From the NCBI GenBank assembly GCA_963823045.1, contig CAWGKA010000004.1, positions 167,492 through 231,491 on the forward strand: a DNA stretch of 64,000 nt. The letters are read 5' to 3'. This document shows, piece after piece, positions 17,306-25,793 of the stretch (positions are counted from its first letter, which is position 1; each line of letters opens with the position of its first letter). The notes beneath the pieces were generated by a model, which saw only the letters and a list, made by a program, of their open reading frames with translations, was not told where the DNA came from and did no database searches. A program made the translations under genes and the position numbers. Origin of the DNA: JADLGL01 sp963823045. Its GTDB lineage: Bacteria > Pseudomonadota > Alphaproteobacteria > Rhizobiales > Kaistiaceae.

Positions 17306-18910
17306 ATGTACGGCACAGCAGCCGCTGACCACGACCACGCAGACCACCATCCGACTGGATGGCGGCGTTGGCTGTATTCGACCAACCACAAAGACATCGG
17401 CACGATGTACCTCGTGTTCGCCATTATCGGCGGCATCGTCGGCGGCATCCTGTCGATGGGCATGCGGCTTGAGCTGCAGCAGCCGGGCCTTCAGATCTTT
17501 GGCAACGAAGAGACCTACAACGTCTTCGTGACGGCCCACGGTCTGATCATGGTGTTCTTCATGGTCATGCCGGCCATGATCGGCGGCTTCGGCAACTGGA
17601 TCGTGCCGCTGATGATCGGCGCGCCGGACATGGCCTTCCCGCGCCTCAACAACATCTCCTTCTGGCTGCTCCCGCCGGCTCTTATCCTGCTCACCACGTC
17701 GCTCTTCGTGCCGGGCGCCGGCGGCATCAACGGTGCCGGAACGGGCTGGACGGTCTATCCACCGCTCTCGACATCAGGGCATCCAGGGCCCGCGGTCGAC
17801 TTTGCCATCCTGTCGCTGCACTTGGCTGGTGCGTCGTCGATCTTGTCGGCCATCAACTTCATCACCACGATATTCAACATGCGCGCGCCGGGCATGACCC
17901 TGCACAAGATGCCGCTGTTCTCGTGGTCGATCCTGATCACCGCCTTCCTGCTGGTCCTGTCGCTGCCGGTTCTGGCTGGCGCCATCACCATGCTGCTGAC
18001 CGACCGTCACTTCGGCACGGCGTTCTTCAACGCCGCGGAGGGTGGCGACCCGGTCCTTTACCAGCACCTGTTCTGGTTCTTCGGGCATCCTGAGGTGTAC
18101 ATCCTCATTCTTCCTGGCTTCGGCATGATCAGCCACATCGTGTCGACCTTCTCGAAGAAACCGGTATTCGGTTACCTCGGCATGGCCTACGCCATGGTCG
18201 CGATCGGCTTCATCGGCTTCATCGTGTGGGCGCACCACATGTTCACCGCCGGTATTTCGGTCGAAACGCAGGCCTATTTCGTCGCCGCCACGATGGTCAT
18301 CGCGGTTCCGACCGGTGTGAAGATCTTCTCGTGGATCGCCACCATGTGGGGCGGTTCGCTCGATCTGAAGACGCCGATGCTGTGGGCGATCGGCTTCATC
18401 TTCCTGTTCACCATCGGTGGCGTCACCGGTGTGCAGCTTGCCAATGCCGGCTTCGACCGTGCGGTGCATGACACCTATTACGTCGTCGCGCACTTCCACT
18501 ATGTGCTGTCGCTCGGCGCCGTCTTCGCCATCTTCGCTGGCTGGTACTACTGGTACCCGAAGATGACCGGCTACACCTACAACGAGACCCTCGGAAAGCT
18601 GCACTTCTGGTTGATGTTCATCGGTGCGAACCTCACCTTCTTCCCGCAGCACTTCCTCGGCCTCGCCGGTATGCCGCGCCGCTATGTCGACTATCCGGAC
18701 GCCTATGCGGGCTGGAACATGGTCTCCTCGGTCGGTTCCTACATCGCCTTCGCCGGTGTCCTCGTCTTCCTGTGGTGCGTGTTCCAAGGCTTTGCCCGCA
18801 AGCGTCCTGCCGGTGCCAATCCCTGGGGCGAGGGCGCGACCACGCTGGAATGGAAGGTGTCTTCGCCGCCGCCGTTCCACACCTGGGAGACGCTGCCGCG
18901 GATTAAGTGA
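17306..18910 (+). CDS. coxA: Cytochrome c oxidase subunit I
   Basis: Catalytic subunit of the aa3 oxidase with low-spin heme a and the heme a3-CuB centre. 534 residues, twelve transmembrane helices. Motifs are WLYSTNHKDIGTMYLVF at the N-terminus, VTAHGLIMVFFMVMPAMIGGFGNW (heme a ligand), WFFGHPEVYILILPGFGMISH (CuB ligand and cross-linked tyrosine), WAHHMFTAG (CuB histidines) and HDTYYVVAHFHYVLSLG (heme ligands). The ATG at 17306 has AGGGAGCAGG upstream. 59 bases separate it from coxB. Confidence 0.98.
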   Translation: MYGTAAADHDHADHHPTGWRRWLYSTNHKDIGTMYLVFAIIGGIVGGILSMGMRLELQQPGLQIFGNEETYNVFVTAHGLIMVFFMVMPAMIGGFGNWIVPLMIGAPDMAFPRLNNISFWLLPPALILLTTSLFVPGAGGINGAGTGWTVYPPLSTSGHPGPAVDFAILSLHLAGASSILSAINFITTIFNMRAPGMTLHKMPLFSWSILITAFLLVLSLPVLAGAITMLLTDRHFGTAFFNAAEGGDPVLYQHLFWFFGHPEVYILILPGFGMISHIVSTFSKKPVFGYLGMAYAMVAIGFIGFIVWAHHMFTAGISVETQAYFVAATMVIAVPTGVKIFSWIATMWGGSLDLKTPMLWAIGFIFLFTIGGVTGVQLANAGFDRAVHDTYYVVAHFHYVLSLGAVFAIFAGWYYWYPKMTGYTYNETLGKLHFWLMFIGANLTFFPQHFLGLAGMPRRYVDYPDAYAGWNMVSSVGSYIAFAGVLVFLWCVFQGFARKRPAGANPWGEGATTLEWKVSSPPPFHTWETLPRIK

Positions 18911-18915
18911 GCTTG

Positions 18916-18939
18916 ACTGGCGGCCACCAGGCCGCCAGT
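18916..18939 (+). terminator. Intercistronic hairpin after coxA
   Basis: A perfect 10-bp stem, ACTGGCGGCC and GGCCGCCAGT, around an ACCA loop, starting six bases after the coxA stop and 28 bases before ctaB. There is no T-tract, so it is unlikely to be a full intrinsic terminator. It may protect the 3' end of the coxBA transcript or attenuate expression of the assembly genes. Confidence 0.6.
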
Positions 18940-18967
18940 CCGCCACGTCCGTCGCAACGAAACGCCG

Positions 18968-19906
18968 ATGGCTTACGTCAAGGACTTTGACCCAACGACC
19001 GACAAAGAGGCGTTGGATATTTCCAACGCGGATGTCAGCGACTACCTCGCGCTCCTCAAGCCGAGCGTCATGTCGCTGGTGGTCTTCACCGCCATCGTTG
19101 GGCTGCTCCTTGCGCCCGGCGGCGTAAACCCTGTCGTTGCCGTCGTCTCGCTGATCGCCATCACCATCGGTGCTGGCGCTTCGGGCGCCCTCAATATGTG
19201 GTACGACGCCGATATCGATGCGCGCATGACGCGCACGCGCACCCGGCCGGTGCCTTCAGGCCGTGTCAGGCCGCGCGAGGCGCTCGCCTTCGGCATCGTC
19301 CTGTCCGTCGGGTCGGTGTCGATCCTGGGCCTCGCCTCCAACTTCCTGGCGGCAGGGCTCCTCGCCTTCACCATCTTCTTCTACGCCGTCATCTACACGA
19401 TGTTCCTGAAGCGCTCGACGCCGCAGAACATCGTCATTGGTGGCGCTGCCGGCGCCCTGCCGCCGGTGATCGGATGGGCCGTGGTGACCAACTCGGTCGG
19501 CATCGAAAGCCTCGTTCTTTTCCTCATTATCTTCCTTTGGACGCCACCGCATTTCTGGGCGCTCGGACTGCTCAAGGCCGAGGATTACCGCAACGCCAAT
19601 ATACCGATGCTGCCTGTCACGGCGGGCCCGGTCGCGACGGCGCGGCAGATCATGCTCTATTCGGTGCTGCTGGCGCCGGTCGGCGTTGCCCCGGCCTTCA
19701 TTGGCCTCGCCTCGCCATCCTACGGCATCGTCGCCGCCGGTCTCGGCGCGATGATGATCTGGCGGGCCGTGCCGATCCTGCGCAGCGGCGGGAGTGACCC
19801 GTCCGCCAGCCGGCGCATGTTCGGCTACTCGCTCTTCTACCTTTTCGTCTTGTTTGCCGCGCTCCTTGTCGACCGCGGATTGGATCAGCTGGGATGGTTT
19901 GGCTGA
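18968..19906 (+). CDS. ctaB: Protoheme IX farnesyltransferase (heme O synthase)
   Basis: Attaches a farnesyl group to heme B to make heme O, the precursor of heme A for the oxidase. 312 residues and about nine transmembrane helices of the UbiA superfamily. The prenyl-diphosphate site is visible as NMWYDADIDARMTRTRTRPVPSG, and the second conserved loop as LKAEDYRNANIPMLPVTAG. The position inside the cox operon is standard for alphaproteobacteria. Confidence 0.96.
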   Translation: MAYVKDFDPTTDKEALDISNADVSDYLALLKPSVMSLVVFTAIVGLLLAPGGVNPVVAVVSLIAITIGAGASGALNMWYDADIDARMTRTRTRPVPSGRVRPREALAFGIVLSVGSVSILGLASNFLAAGLLAFTIFFYAVIYTMFLKRSTPQNIVIGGAAGALPPVIGWAVVTNSVGIESLVLFLIIFLWTPPHFWALGLLKAEDYRNANIPMLPVTAGPVATARQIMLYSVLLAPVGVAPAFIGLASPSYGIVAAGLGAMMIWRAVPILRSGGSDPSASRRMFGYSLFYLFVLFAALLVDRGLDQLGWFG

Positions 19907-19908
19907 GC

Positions 19909-20070
19909 GTGACTGACGACAAAGACAGCAACGAGACAGTGGAGCTGACGCCGGAGCAGTTGCGCCGGCGGCGCAATCGCTCGATCGCCATCGGCCTGGC
20001 GCTCGGCGCGCTCATCATCATCATGATCGCGATCACGCTGGTCCGCGGGCCCGAGGTGGCGTTCATCTGA
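19909..20070 (+). CDS. Small single-span membrane protein of the cox operon (CoxF-like)
   Basis: 53 residues from GTG 19909. A hydrophilic Glu/Arg-rich N-terminus (LTPEQLRRRRNRSIAIGLALG) leads into one transmembrane helix and a short tail ending GPEVAFI. Small proteins with this LTPEQ-RRxRNR pattern occur between ctaB and ctaG in many Rhizobiales and are thought to assist oxidase assembly; direct evidence is limited. An in-frame ATG at 19894, inside ctaB, is an alternative start. The stop overlaps the ctaG ATG (20070) by one base (TGATG), which supports coupling. Confidence 0.8.
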   Translation: MTDDKDSNETVELTPEQLRRRRNRSIAIGLALGALIIIMIAITLVRGPEVAFI

Positions 20071-20672
20071 TGACCGACCTCTCGGTACAGCCAGCGATGC
20101 GGCCGCCGGTAAACAGGCGGCGCAAGGGATTCACGGCCCTCATCGTCGGCGGCGTCGTGCTCGGCATGGTCGGCATGTCCTTCGCCGCCGTTCCGCTCTA
20201 CCGCATCTTCTGCCAGGTCACCGGCTATGGCGGGACGACGCAGTCGGCGGATGACGTCACGGACGTCGTGCTGGCGCGCGAGGTCTATGTTCAGTTCGAT
20301 TCCAACATCGCTCCCGGGCTTGGTTGGGACTTTCGTCCCGAGCAGCGGCGCGTGAAGGTTCACATCGGCCAGGCGACGGAAATCGCCTACATCGCCACCA
20401 ACACGACCGATCACCCGGTCACTGGCCAGGCGATCTTTAACGTCACGCCGGAGACGGTTGGCGCCTACTTCGTCAAGGTCGAGTGTTTCTGCTTTACGCA
20501 GCAGACGCTTCAGCCGGGCGAAACGGTCCGCATGCCGGTCCTTTTCTACGTCGATCCCAAGCTGGCGGATCGGGAAGATTTGGACTACGTGGACACGATC
20601 ACTTTGTCCTATACCTTTAATTTGGTAGCTGGGGCACAAGCAGAACCGGCAACCGCCGGAGGAGACGGGTAA
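20070..20672 (+). CDS. ctaG: Cytochrome c oxidase assembly protein CtaG (Cox11 family)
   Basis: Copper chaperone that delivers copper to the CuB site of subunit I. 200 residues: an N-terminal cytoplasmic stretch, one transmembrane helix (about residues 18-40, ending FAAVPLYRIFCQVTGYGG) and a periplasmic immunoglobulin-like domain. The copper-binding motif appears as CFCFTQQTLQPGE, together with FNVTPETVGAYFVKVECFCF. Its start overlaps the upstream small gene. Confidence 0.96.
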   Translation: MTDLSVQPAMRPPVNRRRKGFTALIVGGVVLGMVGMSFAAVPLYRIFCQVTGYGGTTQSADDVTDVVLAREVYVQFDSNIAPGLGWDFRPEQRRVKVHIGQATEIAYIATNTTDHPVTGQAIFNVTPETVGAYFVKVECFCFTQQTLQPGETVRMPVLFYVDPKLADREDLDYVDTITLSYTFNLVAGAQAEPATAGGDG

Positions 20673-20743
20673 TCAAGGGGCCCGCCGGACGCGGGGGAGC
20701 CGAAACGCCGACAATGGCGATCGGTTATGGAGTGGAGAGACGA

Positions 20744-21622
20744 ATGGCTGAGGCGCACACCAAACAACACGACTATCACATCCTCAATCCCAGCCCATGG
20801 CCGGCGACGGGCGCTATCTCGGCGCTGATCCTGGCGGTTGGCTTCATCATCTTTTTGAACGGCGAGCGGAACCTCCTGTACCTCGTGCCGGGCCTCGCGG
20901 GTGTCCTGTACACGATGTATGTCTGGTGGCGGGATGTCGTCCGCGAGGCGCAACAGGGCTTCCATACGCCTGTTGTCCAGCTGCACATGCGCTATGGCAT
21001 GATCCTGTTCATCGCCTCCGAGGTGATGTTCTTCGTGGCCTGGTTCTGGGCCTTCTTCGACGCCAGCCTCAACGCCAACGCTGTCTATCCGGGCCATATC
21101 ACCGGGGCCGATATCGGCCAGATCGCGCGCGTCGCCTTCACTGGCGGCGTCTGGCCGCCAGACGGCACGTCCGGCCTCACCGAGGTGTTCGATCCGTTCC
21201 ACCTGCCGCTGCTCAACACGCTGATCCTGCTCACCTCGGGCACGACCGTGACCTGGGCGCATCACTCGCTGCTGCACAATGACCGCAAGGGCCTGATGTG
21301 GGGCCTGACGCTGACCATCTTGCTCGGCGCGACGTTCACCTGCGTGCAGGTCTACGAGTACTCCCACGCGGCGTTCTCGTTCGGCGGCGGCATCTACGGC
21401 TCGACCTTCTTCATGGCGACGGGCTTCCACGGCTTCCACGTCCTCGTCGGCACGATCTTCCTGATCGTCTGCTGGTTCCGGGCGCGCCGCGGTGACTTCA
21501 CGCCACAGCAGCATTTCGGCTTCGAAGCCGCTGCCTGGTACTGGCACTTCGTCGACGTGGTTTGGCTGTTCCTGTTTACCTTTGTCTACGTTTGGAGCGG
21601 CTGGAGCGCGACTTACGTCTAG
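20744..21622 (+). CDS. coxC: Cytochrome c oxidase subunit III
   Basis: 292 residues, seven transmembrane helices. Family motifs are HDYHILNPSPWPATGA at the N-terminus, RYGMILFIASEVMFFVAWFWAFFDASL, WPPDGTSGLTEVFDPFHLPLLNT, TWAHHSLLH, TGFHGFHVLVGTIFLIVC and the C-terminal WYWHFVDVVWLFLFTFVYVWSGW. The ATG at 20744 is chosen over 20714 because GGAGTGGAGAG lies just upstream and the protein then begins MAEAHTKQHDY as in relatives. Confidence 0.97.
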   Translation: MAEAHTKQHDYHILNPSPWPATGAISALILAVGFIIFLNGERNLLYLVPGLAGVLYTMYVWWRDVVREAQQGFHTPVVQLHMRYGMILFIASEVMFFVAWFWAFFDASLNANAVYPGHITGADIGQIARVAFTGGVWPPDGTSGLTEVFDPFHLPLLNTLILLTSGTTVTWAHHSLLHNDRKGLMWGLTLTILLGATFTCVQVYEYSHAAFSFGGGIYGSTFFMATGFHGFHVLVGTIFLIVCWFRARRGDFTPQQHFGFEAAAWYWHFVDVVWLFLFTFVYVWSGWSATYV

Positions 21623-21633
21623 CCTACGGAAAG

Positions 21634-21661
21634 GCGCGGCCGTGGATTTCCGCGGCCGCGC
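21634..21661 (+). other. Intercistronic hairpin between coxC and DUF983 gene
   Basis: A 9-bp perfect stem, GCGCGGCCG and CGGCCGCGC, closes a 10-base loop (21643-21652). It lies 11 bases after the coxC stop and ends nine bases before the next ATG. No T-tract follows. Its position would allow mRNA processing, or occlusion of the downstream ribosome binding site; that is inference. Confidence 0.5.
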
Positions 21662-21669
21662 ATTACTTC

Positions 21670-22056
21670 ATGAGTGACAGCAAAATGGCCGCGACTGAAA
21701 GCGACAGGCCGGTCGCGAATGCCATCCGCGGGCGCTGCCCGCGTTGCGGTCAGGGCAAGCTTTTCAAAGGCTTTCTGACCCCCGTCGAATCCTGCGACCA
21801 CTGCGGCCTCGATCTCGAATTCGCCAATTCAGGCGACGGCCCCGCCGTCTTCATCATCCTCATCGTCGGCTTCATCGTCGTCGGGCTCGCGCTCGTCGCC
21901 GAGGTGGTTTGGCACTGGCCCTATTGGCTGCACGCTGTCGTTTGGGTTCCGCTGATCCTCGGCTTGTCATTCGGCCTGTTGCGGCCGCTGAAGGGCTGGT
22001 TCATCGGCATGCAATACCGTCACAAGGCAGCCGAAGGCCGATTGGCCGGGGACTGA
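21670..22056 (+). CDS. DUF983 zinc-ribbon membrane protein
   Basis: 128 residues. Near the N-terminus is a four-cysteine zinc ribbon (RCPRCGQGKLFKGFLTPVESCDHCGLDLEF), followed by two transmembrane helices (about residues 55-78 and 82-102). DUF983 proteins are almost always encoded beside cytochrome c oxidase genes in alphaproteobacteria and are presumed to act in its assembly; the mechanism is unknown. The ATG at 21670 is chosen at MSDSKMAATESDRP; the frame is open to 21562, inside coxC. Confidence 0.9.
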   Translation: MSDSKMAATESDRPVANAIRGRCPRCGQGKLFKGFLTPVESCDHCGLDLEFANSGDGPAVFIILIVGFIVVGLALVAEVVWHWPYWLHAVVWVPLILGLSFGLLRPLKGWFIGMQYRHKAAEGRLAGD

Positions 22057-22060
22057 TCCA

Positions 22061-22825
22061 TTGGCCAAAGCGGCGCGCGGAGAACGTCGCGGTCTTCTGA
22101 CCGTCCTGGCGATCCTCGGTTTCATCATCCTGTGTGCCCTTGGCACCTGGCAGGTGCAGCGCCTTGGCTGGAAGACCGACCTCATCGACACCGTGAACGC
22201 GCGGATCCATCTGCCGCCCGAGCCGGCTCCAGGGCCAAGCGAATGGCCGACCCTCGATCTGGCGGACGCCGACTACTTGCCCGTTTCCGTCACCGGCACC
22301 TTCGACAACGACCACGAAATCGACGTCTACGAGGCTCTCACCGAGCCGGCCGGACCGCTCGGCGGCCAGGGCTATTTCATCCTGACGCCCTTGGAGACCG
22401 CTGACGGTTGGTTCGTCATCGTCAATCGCGGCTTCGTGCCGGAGGCGAACAAGGATCCGGCGACGCGGCTGGCCGGCCAGATGGCAGGCCCGACCGAGGT
22501 GACTGGCCTTTTGCGCCGGGCGCAGGGGCGCAATTGGTTCACGCCCGCCGATGATATCGAAGGCAATATGTGGTTCACGCGCGACCCCGAGGCGATCGGC
22601 GAAGCGCTGGGCATCCCGGCCGATCGTCTGGCGCCCTACTACATCGATGCCTTCTACGATCCGGACCTGCCGGGCGGCATGCCGCAGGGCGGCGAAACGG
22701 CCGTGTCCTTTCCGAACAACCACCTGCAATACATCATCACCTGGTACGGCCTCGCGGCGGTGCTGGCTGTGATGTATGTGCTGAGGATGCGCCGACCGCG
22801 AAAGAAGGACGGCGAAGCGGGCTAG
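22061..22825 (+). CDS. SURF1 family cytochrome c oxidase assembly protein
   Basis: 254 residues with one transmembrane helix at each end (about residues 13-33 and 224-242) and a periplasmic domain between, the usual SURF1 layout. Motifs include LGTWQVQRLGWK, VTGTFDNDHEIDV, GYFILTPLETADGWFVIVNRGFVP and NNHLQYIITWYGLAAVL. SURF1 assists heme a insertion into subunit I. The start is TTG 22061 four bases after the DUF983 stop. Its stop shares CTAG with the convergent yqgE-like gene. Confidence 0.93.
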   Translation: MAKAARGERRGLLTVLAILGFIILCALGTWQVQRLGWKTDLIDTVNARIHLPPEPAPGPSEWPTLDLADADYLPVSVTGTFDNDHEIDVYEALTEPAGPLGGQGYFILTPLETADGWFVIVNRGFVPEANKDPATRLAGQMAGPTEVTGLLRRAQGRNWFTPADDIEGNMWFTRDPEAIGEALGIPADRLAPYYIDAFYDPDLPGGMPQGGETAVSFPNNHLQYIITWYGLAAVLAVMYVLRMRRPRKKDGEAG

Positions 22826-23421
22826 GCCGAGCCCGAATCCGACGACAACATGCCCGGATCGATGCCGATCTCGGCCATCGCCTCCTCGTATTTGTCCTCA
22901 AGGTCGGGACCGAACACGATGTCCGACCGCGCCGGGCAGCTCAGCCAGCCATTGGCGCGCAACTCTTCTTCGAGCTGCCCCGGACCCCAGCCCGCATAGC
23001 CGAGCGCCAGCAGGGCCTTCTTCGGTCCCTGACCGGAGGCAATCGCCCGTAATATGTCGAGCGTCGCCGTGAGGCAGACATTGTGATCGATGACCAGCGT
23101 CGATTTGTCGATCATGTAGTCGGCGCTGTGGAGCACGAAGCCGCGGCCGGTCTCCACCGGGCCGCCGCGATGGACGGTGACTTCGCTGGCGGTAGGGGGC
23201 ACCTCGATATCGCCTTCGGGCAGAAGGTGCAGGCGCGACAGCACCTCCGGGAAGGTCAGCCTCGGAGCGGCCTGATTGATGCGGATGCCCATCGCCCCTT
23301 CGGGAGAATGAGCGCACAAATAGATGACTGCCCGCTCGAACCGCGGATCGCCCATTCCCGGCATGGCGATCAGGAGGTGGCCCTCAAGGTAACCATCGCC
23401 GATGTTCGTCCATCGCTCCAT
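22822..23421 (-). CDS. UPF0301 / YqgE-AlgH family protein
   Basis: 199 residues. Typical family features are YLEGHLLIAMPGMGDPRFERAVIYLCAHSPEGAMGIRINQ, VHRGGPVETGRGFVLHS, LTATLDILRAIASGQGPKKALLALGYAGWGPGQLEEELRANGWL. The molecular function is unknown (AlgH was linked to alginate regulation in Pseudomonas). The ATG at 23421 is chosen at MERWTNIGDGYLEGHLL, where homology begins; the frame is open to 23613 across the divergent gene's signal peptide, so the longer form is unlikely. Confidence 0.9.
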   Translation of the reverse strand: MERWTNIGDGYLEGHLLIAMPGMGDPRFERAVIYLCAHSPEGAMGIRINQAAPRLTFPEVLSRLHLLPEGDIEVPPTASEVTVHRGGPVETGRGFVLHSADYMIDKSTLVIDHNVCLTATLDILRAIASGQGPKKALLALGYAGWGPGQLEEELRANGWLSCPARSDIVFGPDLEDKYEEAMAEIGIDPGMLSSDSGSA

Positions 23422-23515
23422 AGACGGAATGCTAACACGGGGTCGCCAAAAGGGAACGACCGCCTCACGAGAAAATAAGTCATCCGGGCGGAACAGCGTT
23501 CTACCACTAGGGCCC

Positions 23516-24349
23516 ATGAAGCCGTTCTTCTTGAAGTTCAAATTGGCGCTCACGGCCGCCGCGTTGCTGTTGGCCGCCGAACCGGCCTCGGCGGCCGTCG
23601 GCGAATGGGTCACGTCCGGCGCGCTGCAATTGCGCCTCGTCGCCTCCGCCGGCGAAAACGGCGGGCCGCCGGCAGCGGCACTGGAGATGCGCCTCGATAC
23701 CGGCTGGAAGACCTATTGGCGCACGCCGGGCGCAGGCGGCCTGCCGACGCAGTTCGATTTCACCGCGTCCCGCAACATCACCGACGTGAAGGTCAGCTAT
23801 CCGACGCCGCGCCGCTACAGCGACGGCTACGGTGCCACCAACATCTATGAAGGTCGCGTCGTCTTCCCGATAACGATGACGGCGGAGGTGCCGAACGCGC
23901 CGATCACTGTGCATGCGCGCCTCGATCTCGGCGTCTGCGAGACGATCTGCATCCCGCTCGACATCGCGCTCTCATTGACGATGGCGCCCGGCGACGTCGA
24001 CGCGGACGCGCTGGCAATCATTGCCGACGGTCTGGCCATGCTGCCGACAGCGCCGATCCCCGGCGTTTTTGAGGTGACGAACGCGACACGGGTCGGCAGC
24101 GACGCCGACAGGGCCCATTTTCAGGCTGAAGTGATCGTGCCGGAGGCCTTCGGAGCCGTCTTGTTCGTCGAGGGGCCGGACGGCTGGTATCCGACGCCGC
24201 CCGAGGTGATCGGCCGCGACGGCAACAGGCTGACTTTTGCGTTCGACCTGGAGCGGGTCAACACGGAGCAACCGCTGGCCGACACGCCGCTGACCTTCAC
24301 GCTGGCGTCGGAGCGCGGAGCGATCGAGCAGATGCTGGTGGTGCCCTAG
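23516..24349 (+). CDS. DsbD alpha-domain-like periplasmic protein
   Basis: 277 residues: a signal peptide (cleavage near PASAAV) followed by a beta-sandwich like the N-terminal domain of the thiol:disulfide interchange protein DsbD. Recognisable stretches are LQLRLVASAGENGGPPAAALEMRLDTGWKTYWRTPGAGGLPTQFDF and the redox motif DLGVCETICIPLD (CxxxC). There is no DsbD membrane or thioredoxin domain, so it would need a separate electron donor. Standalone forms are common in Rhizobiales, beside cox and yqgE genes here. The ATG at 23516 is chosen directly before the signal peptide. Confidence 0.8.
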   Translation: MKPFFLKFKLALTAAALLLAAEPASAAVGEWVTSGALQLRLVASAGENGGPPAAALEMRLDTGWKTYWRTPGAGGLPTQFDFTASRNITDVKVSYPTPRRYSDGYGATNIYEGRVVFPITMTAEVPNAPITVHARLDLGVCETICIPLDIALSLTMAPGDVDADALAIIADGLAMLPTAPIPGVFEVTNATRVGSDADRAHFQAEVIVPEAFGAVLFVEGPDGWYPTPPEVIGRDGNRLTFAFDLERVNTEQPLADTPLTFTLASERGAIEQMLVVP

Positions 24350-24787
24350 CTATTTGAAGGGCGCCATGCCCTCATTGGCGAGCTCGTCGGCACGCTCATT
24401 GCCTTCAGAACCTGCGTGGCCGCGCACCCAATGCCAGGTGACCTCGTGCCGCTCGCGTGCCGCATCGAGCCGCTGCCAAAGGTCGACATTCTTGACTGGC
24501 TTGCGGTCGGCCGTGCGCCAATCATTGACCTTCCATTTGGCAAGCCACTGCGTGATGCCACCGCGGACATATTGCGAGTCCGTGTAAAGGTCGACGAAGG
24601 ACGGCCGCTTCAGCGCCTCGAGCGCTTCGGCCGCGGCCGTCAGTTCCATGCGGTTGTTGGTGGTGTCGGCCTCACCGCCCTTGAGCTCCTTCTCGTGGCC
24701 GTTCCAGCGCAGGAGAACGCCCCAGCCGCCTGGGCCGGGATTGCCCGAGCAGGCGCCGTCGGTCCAGATCGAGATGCGGTCGCTCAT
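24350..24787 (-). CDS. rnhA: Ribonuclease HI
   Basis: Degrades RNA in RNA-DNA hybrids such as primers and R-loops. 145 residues, the normal length. The catalytic carboxylates are in WTDGACSGNPGPGGWG (Asp), NNRMELTAAAEAL (Glu), VDLYTDSQYVRGG (Asp) and NERADELANEG (Asp). The start codon overlaps the thrB stop (ATGA). The stop abuts the convergent DsbD-like gene with no intervening base. Confidence 0.97.
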   Translation of the reverse strand: MSDRISIWTDGACSGNPGPGGWGVLLRWNGHEKELKGGEADTTNNRMELTAAAEALEALKRPSFVDLYTDSQYVRGGITQWLAKWKVNDWRTADRKPVKNVDLWQRLDAARERHEVTWHWVRGHAGSEGNERADELANEGMAPFK

Positions 24788-25749
24788 ACGCCCAGACCGT
24801 AGGCGACGGCGGTTTCGGCGCGGCGGTGGAAGCGGAGCTTCGCCAGATATTCGAGCGGATCCTTCGGCGTCACCAGCGCGCCCTCCGGCACCGACAGCCA
24901 GTCATTGAGCCGGGTAAGGAGAAAGCGCAGCGCAGCGCCGCGGCAAAGGATCGGCAGCGTGTCGACCTCCTTGGCGTCCAAGGGGCGCACCTGACGATAG
25001 CCGTCGAGCAGCGCCTTGGCCTTGGTGACGTTGAGCGAATTGTCGATCTCGAAGCACCAGGCGTTGATGCAGATGGCAATGTCGTAGGCGAGCATGTCGT
25101 TGCAGGCGAAATAGAAGTCGATCAGCCCGGACAACTCCTCGCCAAGGAAGAAGACATTGTCCGGGAAGAGATCGGCGTGGATCACCCCGGTCGGCAGTCC
25201 AACGGGCCAATGGTCGCGCAGGAATTCGACCTCGCTTGCTATCTCGTCGCCAAGGCCCGGCGCGACGCGGTCCGCCTCCGGGACAAGGGCGTCGGCGAGC
25301 GTGATCCAGCCGGTCAGCGACAACGCGTTGTCGCGGTGTATGGTGAAGTCGGACGCGGCCAGATGAAGACGCGCCATGGCGCGCCCGACGGCGCCGCAAT
25401 GTTCGCGGCGCGGCCTGCGCACCCAGATGCCTTGCAGGAATGTGATGATCGCGGCCGGCTTGCCGGCGAGGGTGCCGAGCGTTTCGCCGTTCCTGTTGGC
25501 GACGGCTGTGGGGCAGCGCTCGCCCTTGGCTGCGAGATGGTTCATCAGGCCGAGGAAGAAGGGGAGATCCTTCGGATCGACGCGCTTCTCGTAGAGTGTG
25601 AGGATGTAGGGACCGTTTTCGGTCACGAGGAGGAAGTTGGAATTCTCCACGCCCTCTGCGATGCCCTTGAAGGACAGCACCGTGCCGATGTCGTAGCTGG
25701 CGACAAACTCGGCCAGCTGCTCGCCGCTGATTTCGGTGTAGACCGCCAC
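24784..25749 (-). CDS. thrB: Homoserine kinase, aminoglycoside-phosphotransferase type
   Basis: Phosphorylates homoserine for threonine synthesis. 321 residues of the APH-like ThrB (HomSK type II) family of alpha- and gammaproteobacteria. Motifs: the N-terminal MAVYTEISGEQLAEFVASYDIG, LSFKGIAEGVENSNFLL, the catalytic loop GVIHADLFPDNVFFLGEELSGLIDFYFACND and YRQVRPL. The start is GTG 25749. It lies 44 bases after ispH and overlaps rnhA. thrC, the next enzyme of the pathway, is encoded upstream in the same run. Confidence 0.95.
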   Translation of the reverse strand: MAVYTEISGEQLAEFVASYDIGTVLSFKGIAEGVENSNFLLVTENGPYILTLYEKRVDPKDLPFFLGLMNHLAAKGERCPTAVANRNGETLGTLAGKPAAIITFLQGIWVRRPRREHCGAVGRAMARLHLAASDFTIHRDNALSLTGWITLADALVPEADRVAPGLGDEIASEVEFLRDHWPVGLPTGVIHADLFPDNVFFLGEELSGLIDFYFACNDMLAYDIAICINAWCFEIDNSLNVTKAKALLDGYRQVRPLDAKEVDTLPILCRGAALRFLLTRLNDWLSVPEGALVTPKDPLEYLAKLRFHRRAETAVAYGLGV

Positions 25750-25793
25750 TGCTAGCCCGGCACGGTTGGGAGGGTTGCTAAGACGCGCACCCT

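Noticed and set aside
17774..18946. 390-codon open frame antisense to coxA
   Set aside because: Shadow of coxA codon usage; no motif and no start context.
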